Source: Reichenbachiella agarivorans (GTDB lineage Bacteria > Bacteroidota > Bacteroidia > Cytophagales > Cyclobacteriaceae). From it: 64,000 nt of DNA. Below the pieces are notes generated by a model that was not told the DNA's origin, ran no database searches, and worked only from the letters and a program-made list of their open reading frames with translations. The stretch spans positions 3,999,501 through 4,063,500 of the forward strand of contig NZ_CP106679.1 of assembly GCF_025502585.1 (NCBI RefSeq), given 5' to 3'. This document shows positions 18,044 to 28,500 of this stretch, one piece after another. The first letter of the stretch is position 1. Every line of letters begins with the position of its first letter. A program made the position numbers and the translations under genes.

Positions 18044-19381
18044 ATGAAAAAACTTCTACTTCTCTATTTGGCAATGACTATCTCATCCCTAGTGGTGAGT
18101 CAAAATCCTTTGGTCACACATATCTACACTGCCGACCCTACTGCTCGGGTATTTGATGGTCAGCTCTACCTCTACCCCTCGCATGATGTAGTGCCACCAG
18201 CCGATCTGAAAAATCCTCCGCGATTTTGCATGCCAGACTACCACATTTTCTCTCTAGAAAACGGCAATACTTGGCGAGATCACGGAGTAGTGCTCGATCA
18301 AAACGAAGTGCCATGGGGAGCCAAAAACTCCTATGGTATGTGGGCACCAGACTGCATCAAAAAAGGTAACAAGTACTACTATTATTACCCAGCCAGCCCA
18401 GAAGATGGGAGTGCTTTTAGAAGAATAGGTGTAGGTCTATCTAACAGCCCAACAGGGCCTTTCAAATGGGAGAAAAACTACATAGATGGAGTGAGTGGTA
18501 TCGATCCAGGCCTGTTACTAGATGACGATGACCATGCTTATCTATTCTTCGGTGGTGGACATGAGCTCTATGTTGCTCCTTTGGCAGAAAACATGAAAGC
18601 TATTACCCAAAAGCCCCTGCTGATTGAAGGCTTGCCAGCAGGATACAAAGAGGGTTCTTTTCCATTCAAAAAAGACAGCGTCTATTACCTGACCTTCGCT
18701 CATGTCTTCGCTGATGAGGGCTACACCATCGGCTATGCTACTAGTGATAGTCCTATGGGTCCCTACACCTATCAGGGCAAGATCATGGACAACATCGACA
18801 ATGGTACCAACCACCACTCTGTGGTCAAGTACAAGGATCGCTGGATACTGTTTTACCACTGGTGGGACATCAGTGGACAAAACAAACTTCGCTCTATGCG
18901 CGCTGACTATATGGAATTCAAACCTGATGGCACCATACGCAAGGTTACGCCCACACTGCGTGGCATCAACACGCCTACGCTTGGCGACACAATCCAAATC
19001 GATCGCTACAGCGAAATCAAAGGGGCAGAGACGGCCTTTGTGGGAGGCAATGAACCTAAAGGCTGGATGGTGTGCGAGACACACATGATGTCATACGTCG
19101 GATTCAATAGGGTCAACTTTGGATCAGGAGAAGCGCAAAAGATACATGCACGCGTCTCTTGTGGCCAACGCATAGGATCATACGAAGTAAGGATAGACAG
19201 CCCCAAAGGGCCCTTGGTTGCTACTTTTAACGCACAGTACACAGGAGGTTGGAACAAATGGATAACCCAAGAAGCTCCTGTGGAAAACAAAATTGAAGGC
19301 ATACACGACCTCTATGTCGTATTCAAAGCAGATTGGGGATCGACCAAGGTAGTTAATTTGAATTGGCTGGTAATAGAGTAG
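18044..19381 (+). CDS. GH43 family glycosidase with C-terminal CBM6
   Basis: Exported five-bladed-propeller glycosidase, 445 residues. Signal peptide 1-19 (ends LVVSQ). The three acidic residues expected of GH43 are seen: Asp31 (TADPTARV, general base), Asp154 (SGIDPGLLLDD, pKa modulator) and Glu203 (YKEGSFPFK, general acid). Residues about 330-445 form a CBM6-like domain (VNFGSGEAQKIHARVSC, GGWNKWIT, DLYVVFKA). GH43 members cleave arabinose, xylose or galactose links; in this galactan cluster an exo-acting role on agar or porphyran side groups or galactose is likely but inferred. There is no T9SS tail, so it is probably periplasmic. The ATG at 18044 directly precedes the signal peptide. Confidence 0.85.
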   Translation: MKKLLLLYLAMTISSLVVSQNPLVTHIYTADPTARVFDGQLYLYPSHDVVPPADLKNPPRFCMPDYHIFSLENGNTWRDHGVVLDQNEVPWGAKNSYGMWAPDCIKKGNKYYYYYPASPEDGSAFRRIGVGLSNSPTGPFKWEKNYIDGVSGIDPGLLLDDDDHAYLFFGGGHELYVAPLAENMKAITQKPLLIEGLPAGYKEGSFPFKKDSVYYLTFAHVFADEGYTIGYATSDSPMGPYTYQGKIMDNIDNGTNHHSVVKYKDRWILFYHWWDISGQNKLRSMRADYMEFKPDGTIRKVTPTLRGINTPTLGDTIQIDRYSEIKGAETAFVGGNEPKGWMVCETHMMSYVGFNRVNFGSGEAQKIHARVSCGQRIGSYEVRIDSPKGPLVATFNAQYTGGWNKWITQEAPVENKIEGIHDLYVVFKADWGSTKVVNLNWLVIE

Positions 19382-19391
19382 GATACCCAAA

Positions 19392-19440
19392 AATATAAAG
19401 AAAGCAGTCTTCCTTTTAAAAAAACTGCTTTCTTTATATT
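19392..19440. terminator. Bidirectional terminator between GH43 and the giant adhesin
   Basis: A perfect 17-bp stem, AATATAAAGAAAGCAGT (19392-19408) and ACTGCTTTCTTTATATT (19424-19440), with a 15-nt loop. It marks the boundary between the galactan cluster and the next region. The convergent adhesin gene stops at 19550. Confidence 0.8.
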
Positions 19441-19549
19441 AAAACTAAGCGGCTATTTTATAACGCACGCACCCAAAGGCAATTGGTTTCTCCCAAACAC
19501 TACTACCTTTTCATTGTCAGGGCTTTTGGTTAGTAGACTTAAATTCTCC

Positions 19550-22500
19550 TTAGTGATGAATCATCAATTTCTTGTAGTCAAATTTATATTGAGCTCCCTT
19601 TAAGGAAACATAGTACACTCCCGACGGATAGTTATGTGTAGATAATTGAAACTTATCCAATCCAGCAGACATCTGTCCATTCTCAAATACTCTGCCTGTT
19701 TGATCATATATCACCCATTGGATACCTTCTGGCATCACTGTATCAAACTGAATAGTTACCAATTGATCCGAAGGATTAGGATACATCTTAAAATCCACAA
19801 TAGAATTCACATCATCCTCTACATCCAAGATATTGTTAGCAACCGTTGCCTTACTAGAAATGAACGCAGATTCACTGGAAGCACCTCCTGCTCGCAAAAT
19901 TTTGGCCTGATAAATTTCCTTGGTTTGTCTATTTTGGATGAATAAAACTGCTGCCAATTGATTATCATCAGCTATGTTGGCAATATCCCACTGTACATTT
20001 AGTGTTGTCACATCTCCATCGGCATCAGTCGTAGAACCCAAAGCCAGTGATTCTCCATTTGCTACATCATTGGCCAACTTAATGTACTTACCTGAAGCAT
20101 CTGGCAACATCTTCCTTAGCACATTCTTATGAAAATCTATCCCTCCAATTGACTGAGCAACCTCCTGTTCGATAATGGCTACATAAGCAACCAATTCTTC
20201 TCCCGCAGCTAAACCTTCAGGTTTGTTGATAGTAAACTTGACGGCACCTTTGATCTGCCCCTCTGTGGCGCTTGGGTCTGGTATCACCTCGATCAAGAAA
20301 CCAGGGTCTTCCAAAGAACTCAATGTCAAATCAATTTCTGTCCACGTCAAAGGATTAGATGCTGTAGGTGTAGCGGTACCCTCGTCACCATCTATAAATG
20401 AACTCACATTGTCTACATTGTACCAGCTGCGCCTAGCGGCTGGATCTGACTTGTTTAAGGCATTGAAGGGATCCTTGAATTCATCATCGATACTAATATG
20501 ATAGGTAATAGTCAGTTGATCATCTATCAAACCAGAAGCTTGCAACAAGGATTGAATGTTAGTATCGAGCAATTGGGTAGCAGCATTGGTTGCTGTGGCT
20601 CCATCAGCTATGCTATAGAACTGCTCTACAAGTACATTCTTTGATCTTTCTTGGATCACAAAGTCATCAAAGGCAAACCCAAAAGGCTTAGGTGTAGAAG
20701 TCTCAGCCGTAGATGCAATTGCAAACCTAAACTGCACATGCTTTCTATCTCCTGGGATTACATTCAAGCTATGTCGTGCTGATGCCCAAGTCAATTGATC
20801 ACCAGCTCCAGACCATCCTACAGAAGTCAGTGTATTGTCATTTTGAGTCTCCTGCTGATTACCTGGATCAGCACCTACGTTATCCCAATTGTACCATTCT
20901 AGGCCAGACTTGATGCCATTGACTCCACCTTCGTTGCTTCCGAGTGCCTTCCAAGACTGTCCATTATCAATTGAATACTGAAACACAACTCCGTCCTTGG
21001 CATCTTCAAAATTGTACAGCACGTTGAAAGAAACCATTGGTTTTTCTAATCCTGACAAATCAAACGCTGGACTGTACAACCAAGAATCTTCTCCGCCGAG
21101 ATACCTATTATTTCCATTTTGGTTCAAAGTAGACCACCCATATAGACCTGAAGTTGGTTTTTCTGGATCACTGGCAATAATGGTCGAAAAATCAGTGGCA
21201 CTCCAAACCCAGCTCGACATTCTTAGTGCCATACTACCTGTTTCGTCAATGATATTGATTGCATCATCCTTGAGTGTTTCGATATACCAACCATCATTGT
21301 CTGGCTCAAAGCTTCCTTGCTCAAAAGCTTGGAAATAGGGCTGATCTGGTGTTACCTCGATCAAAGGAAGAATATTGACATCACGCTGCAAACTACTTTT
21401 ACAATTGTTTTCGGTAGACAAGGTGACGGACACTTTATGTTTTCCTACGCTGTTGTAGGTATAATAAATAGGTTCAAAATCCTCGTCGGCCAATATCGAA
21501 CTAGGGACAGAATACCAAACTGTATCTGTGAGGTAATCAAAATTCATCCCGATACGAGCTATTCTATTACTCTCTAGAAGCAATTCATTGACAAAGAAAC
21601 TAGTTTCTTGATTGACCGTCACAGAGTCCCAAACAAAAGCAACACTAGGACTAATGAGAACTTCAACTTCCTTAGAAGTAATTTCATCTACCAACAAGGA
21701 TGTACATTCATTCTGAGGGCTAGATGTAGAAAAAGTATGAGTGGCATAAAGGTTTGCTGTGAAAATTTCTTCAAAACTAGAGCCCGTGATTTCTAACTTC
21801 TTAGTCAGTTCTCTTAGATTGTTGACCTCCATGGTTCCGTCTATATTATAGAGTGGGACATCTCCCCCATTCGCACTTTTCCAGTTCCACAAGTAGCTCA
21901 GATCCGACTCATTATAACCTGAACCAGTCTCAACAAATGCACTAAACTTTACATTTGGATCCACACAACCACCCTCGACATCAAAATTTACCTCTGGTTG
22001 ATCATAAAGCGTGATCACCTTTTCAACCGAATTGCTACATCCTCGCTGATCCTTGTATTCAAACCTAACCGTATAGTCGGCATTGAAACCGCCACCTGAA
22101 AGTGTTTTGATGTCTTGACCTACTTCTTGCGAGCCCCATCTTAATGGATCAAATGTAGCTTTGTTGATTGTACCTGAAGTTACAGGGAGATTGACTCCAT
22201 TGATATAATATTTACCATCATCACCTACTACATCTGCGGTGGCTTCTATCACAAAATCATCATAAGACTCACAAATTACAAATTCAGGAAATGCAAGGTC
22301 TGTAAAACCAATTTCATTACTAACCAAAGCCAATTGAGCTAATGGGTTTACTTTAACCTCCTTAGAAACACTGTTGGAACAACTGCTACTTGCATCTGTA
22401 TAAGTAAGAGTAACCGTATGTACAGTAGGATCTCCACCTTCTTCTGTACCAACTATTCCATTGTCATCTGTCAAGTAATGTGCTATACTTGGCAGAAACC

Positions 22501-25500
22501 CACCAGTTCCATCACCATAATCATTGATAGCAGTCATTCCAGAACTAACTGTGTATGTTCCTGAATTAACCGGAGTCACACCAATATAGCCTGTCAGTAT
22601 CACTTCGTCTCTGCTCACACAATATTCACCCGCAGCACTTCTAGTCCCTGTCTCAATATTTGGGAGGTTGATCGTAATATTTGGCAGAGGATTGATACTC
22701 AACGTAACATCGGCTGCTAGGGTATTGTCAAACTGACTACTCTTACATCCTCCTTCGATTGCAATCGCATAGTATTTAAGATCAATATCTGTGGCCGAAG
22801 AAACTGTTGGAAATGATGGGTGATTGTTGGCCAAAATTTGTGATCCATCGATGCTTTGTGAACTAAAAATCTGACTACTCAATCCAGCATTTGTAAACCA
22901 TTGAAACGTGACACCTGCATTGTAATCTGACATATTGCCAATATCTAAGGTCGTTATCGTCTCATTGGCACAATATAAATAGGTATTATCACCACTGTTA
23001 CCTGTCACAATTGGTTTTACTGGTATGTTGTTAACCGTGAAATCAAAACTCAAGTACTCACTCTCACATCCCGCGAACGTAGATCCTCCAATGTTTTTAT
23101 CAGTCAACTGTGATACAAAATATGTGTACACGCCATCTGTGGTGTTTAGCGGAGTATAGCTAGAAGCAAAAGCTTCATTCACCTGAGGGGTATCATCGAT
23201 TATATCATTGTCATTCGCATCGTATATCCAAGTAAATCTCTGTCCTGCAGAATTCAAGACCTGAAAAGAAGGTATTGTCGCTCCTTCACATATTGTAGGG
23301 GCATTGTTCACCAGGATAGGAGTACTTGGCACTGATCTGACTGAAATAGTGATTCTTACAGGAGTACTCTCAGCTCCAATAAAATTCTGATCACTACCTG
23401 AAGTGCCAGAGTCCTTATTAACTGCTACATAGAAAGTATATTCTCCAACCTCTGGAGTTCCACTCAAGTTGGTTCCACCATCAGTACGAGTCTCATCAGT
23501 TATCAAATCTACTGGATTGATGTATTCCCCTTCCAAACCAGTCATATTAGTACTAGTGAGTGGGTTGGTTCTAGCCACTGCATCTGCTTCGGATCTGTAC
23601 CAAACAAATTTCAAGTTAGGTTCACCATCGTCCGATGCGTTATTTTTTACTCGTATTGCTTGCACTGCATCTTCAAAACAGTAATATATTTCAGTTCTGT
23701 TGTTGAATTCGGTCGGGGTTGAGGGTTCGTCCCAAGTATTGACCTGTAGTTTGGCATAGTCACTTTGACAACCCACAAAATCACCACTGGTCTCTATGAA
23801 AGTCGTCTGATTGATCAGAAAATAACTATTAACATCCGTAGGTATTCCTGTTAGCCCCAATTCATTGGCCTGTGCTGAAGCATCTCTACTGTATGCTATC
23901 GCTATCTGACCAAATTTAGCTCCCAAATCATTGGAAATAAACCAATTAAAATTCTGTTCAAAGGTGACATCAGGCACAAAAGTGGTAGATGCGGTAAAAG
24001 TATTGGTAGCAGACAATGCACCAGCTTCAAAATTGAGAACTTCATCAATTCCTCCAGTGTACGCACCATTGTCAGATGGACCTTTGACTACAGGCGCGGA
24101 TGCTAATGGATACATTGTAATATCCACCAAGGAACGTGTAGGACTTTCACATCCAGCAAAATCAGTTGTCAACTTACTTGACCCTAAATAATTAGTCGTT
24201 TGAGACAAATATGCCATAGCATGATAGGTGCTCGACAATTCATAATATCCGCTACCTCCATTGGTAGGTGTACTTCCAGTCTCAGCAGTTAAACTAGGTA
24301 CCACATCCGCATAAGTGACATCCGTACCATCTGCACTTGCAATCGCACTGCCTCCAGTGCTCGCATCATACCAAGAGTATCTAACCAAACTAGCATGAGG
24401 GGTTAATATCGGATCGGTAGGTGCGATTCTTGTATTGAGATTCAATTCTCCAGAGCAAACATTGATATCAGACAAAGCATCTGTCAATGTAGGAGCAGCA
24501 GGAATCGGATATATCACCACGTTGATTTGCTTTAACATACTAGAGCAACCATCAAAGACTCCATTAAGATTTCTATTTTCTCTTTTCGCAACATATAGGG
24601 TATAAGTCCCAGATGTTGGACTATTTGGATCTTCACCAAAATGACCAAAAAATTCACTCCCAGTAATTGACACATTACCAATTGAGCTGATCAAACCTTC
24701 TCCAAGCCCGTCACCAACACCATTGGCATCAAGGTCTCCTACGCCAAACCCATCAATAATCGAGATACCATCACTATCATACCAATCATAAAACTCTTCA
24801 CCTATTTGTGTAGATGGCGAGGAAATCACAATATCATCAATAGCTCCTTGGCAATATTCAAAAGTATATACACCCCCAACCACATCAGCACCTACTGCAC
24901 TGACATCCACTACTGGATCACTTGGTGTGGGGTATATCTCAACGGTGAGTGTAGAGAAATCACTCTCACAACCTGTAAAACCTGTAAGATCAGTATAATG
25001 AACCTGAGTAAAATAAAAAGTATGTGAACCTACTGCTGGATTAATGGTTCCAAAAAGTTCATAAACCGTGGTGGAAGAAGTGACTTCTTCATGAATGAGT
25101 GTTCCTAACCCGCCAAAACCATCATCTTCATACCAAATAACCTTGGTCGTGGCATCTTGACCCGACACTACAAAATCTACCGGATTGTCTAAGTCACAAT
25201 ATTCTACTACATAATCATTAGTCCCTTGATCATAACCTACTCCCATGGTAGCCATGTCTAAAACAGGTTTGTTCGGTACTTGATGTAAGGTGAAAATTGC
25301 CGTTGCAGTATTGGTGCAACTCAGGTTACTAGAATTCACTCCTGGATCCTGCGCTTCAATTGAAGCAACTTCTATTTGATAACTAGAACCTAGGCCTGAT
25401 AGCGCAAGAGATGCCCCCAAAGAACCGTCAGCAATCGCTGAAAAATCTAAGCTTCCAGAGGGAATAGTCACATAATTGGCAGTGTTAAAATTTTTCGAAC

Positions 25501-28500
25501 CTGGAGTTGTCTCTTTGACGATTCGGTATTGCGTAAAGGTAATATCGGTAGTTGTATTGACCCCATGTTTGATATCGGCCTTTAAAGCCACACCTGCATC
25601 ATCAACACAAAAATCATTAGCAAGTTTGTTTTCAATCTCCAAAACAGGAAGATCATAAACGGTGATGTCCACATTACCCAAAGGATTCTTTACACCTTCA
25701 GGAGAAAAAGCACCATTAGGAGCAAAAAATCTAACAATTCTAAAATTTCCTGGTCCACTCACAGAGGGGTTGAAGTTCCATCCATCCGTAGGCCAATCGG
25801 CTGTGATTGGAACTGATCCACCTCCTGGAGCTGTCAAAGGATCACCAGCGCCAACTAATTCTGTATAACCACCTCCACCATCAGACATGAAAGCTTCCAA
25901 CTCATAAAACCACACGTTTGCAGGCTCATTACTTGGATTTGCATCCACATCCATGTTTACACTGACTGTGGATTCGCAGAAGTACTGCTCAACGGTATTA
26001 GTAAATAAATTCTCATCCGCATCAGACACATACAAAAGTTGAGAGATCAGAAATTGCTTGGCATCAAAATTTCTAGTCAAGGTATAGGTGATGTTGTATG
26101 GGGAATCAACATCTCCTACAGCACTAGGCTTGAATCTCACACTGGCAGAGTTAGTAGCCGCGTTAATGTTTTCAGAAACTAACCCAGACCCATTGAAATC
26201 ACCACTATGACCCGCACTTGGAAAATCCATAGTAATCACAGTCCCTACATTATCATCATCGGTAAAAGCCGTGGTATTTGGATTCAAACTAATACCAAAA
26301 ACTGCAATATCAACATCGGAAATATCACTCACACAGCCATCGACAGTTTCAGTTACTTGGACAGTATATAGGCCAAATGTCGAAGCTGAAAAATTGTTTG
26401 GGAATGTACCTGCAACCCAGCCTGTTTCATCCACAGTTGCGGTACTACCAGACTGTGCCGCTGAACCATTCAAATAAGTCCAATCAAAAGTCCCTCCAGT
26501 GCCAGACGCTGTTAAGTCAAAAGTACCATTTGGGTCAATTCTAAATTGATCGTTGGTCACATCTCCTGTGCCTGCCAGATTAATCGTGGGAGCAGCAGGT
26601 CTTGCCTTGCTTGAAACAGTTCCCAATACAAATGCAGGATTTCCTATATTGGCTCCAAAAATATTAGCAGTTCCTCCAAATCGTGTAAAGTTTACAGAAG
26701 TAGTCACAGTATTTTTTGCTCTTATCTCTAACCCTGTGATAGTGATTGTATTCAACTCAAGTAAAGAAGCTGCAGAGGCTGTATATTCTATTTGAAGCAA
26801 ATTAGCAGCAGGATAACTCACACTATACCCTGTTATTTCTGTTGAACCATTCACATCTATCGCTCCAACCAATTCATTAAATTCAAAATTGGTGGGCAAC
26901 TTAATCAGATAGTTGACTGCCGTTCCTGCTTTGATATCATTGGCAATACCTTCGGCAATCACTACGTCGGTAAATCCAGCATTTCCAGCCTCGGCTACTC
27001 CGTCTAAACACAAGTCTGTCCACAAAGCTGTGGTAACTGTGACACCACCAGTGGTGACATTGTTGAAACTGGCAACTGCTGACTGGTTGAATAATACTTT
27101 GTCTTCCACTATATAATAGACATCATAAACTGTATTAGGACTAAGAATGGCTGTCCTCGTGTAGTCAGTCGTTATACTGGAGACATCTATTGTACCAGAG
27201 GCCAATGGAGCTCCTCCACCAGATGCCTGTTGTAATTTCACTTCTGCTGCGGTGGGTGCAGTCGATCCATCAGCAACAATTACATAGTATATATCTCCTG
27301 TTTCGTCTGTGTTGAAAGTCAACTTAATCGTTGCATCTTCTGCACTAGCTGTTTCTATATCAAACTTAGGAGCAAAAGTATCAATCACCAAGGAGGCACT
27401 TGGTGCTGGATTATTTCCATAGTCCATGACTTCATTATGGGCATTGTTATAGGATATAGTCAAATTGCTAATTCCACTACTCAAGCCTCCTCCACTCATA
27501 GAGATCACTATATCTGCGTCATAAGCTGTGCCATCAGATACAGCTGTCACTGGGTAGGATCCTTCTCCATCCACAACAGTAAAATCAGTTGGATTCAACC
27601 CCGCAACTTGAACAATGTCATCAAAAGAAATAGTAATATCTGTATCGCTACTCACTACCGCACTGAGCATACTTGGTGCTATCTGATCAGTATCAATAAT
27701 GTATGAACTAAAATCCCCCAAAAAATTAGCCGCATTTGCTTGGTCTTGTATTTCTGTTGTAGATTTGACAAAAGATAAACTAAGATCTCCCACGGCAGCA
27801 CTCAAATCAGCAACTGTTAATTTTACTTGACTGGCTGCATGAGTCGCAAGCGCGCTTGATACAAAATCACTTCCTGCACCCTTTGTATCTTTCACCAAAA
27901 AGTCAGTTTCTTCTGAACCTACTAGGTTAATATTCCTATTAAAAGTCAATATCAATTCAGTTGCACTCAACTTGCTCACACTAGTCAACGCTATTTCATC
28001 GGCAGTACTAAAGGCCCAACCATTGTTGGTTACAATCCCAGCAAAAGCATTTCCATTGGTATCTGTAATCACCCCGTTTGGTATCACCACATAGTAAGAA
28101 GAAGATGAATTAAACGCAGGTGGTGTAATGGTAAGTGTCGTGCCCGAAATATTAACCATAGAGGTATTGGTAATATTGATCACCGTATTGTTAGGTGGTA
28201 CAGATTGCTCCACTATCGTAATCGAACCTGAACCAGCCTGAATATTTTCATTGAAAGTAACCGTCAAAGTGCCATTGAGTGATACCGCGGTAGCATTATT
28301 TAATGGAGAGAGGGTATTTACTATTGGAGGATCGGTATCTAATATGGTAATGTTGTTTGCCACCACATCGGTAAATCCTACTCCTGAGAAAGTAAGTACA
28401 TTGCCAGTACCAGGTGAGTCAATATTGAGGTCAGAGAATGTTACTTCTCCATTGGTCATGGATGCAGAAGATGTTCCTGTAAACGTACCAGAACCAGTAG

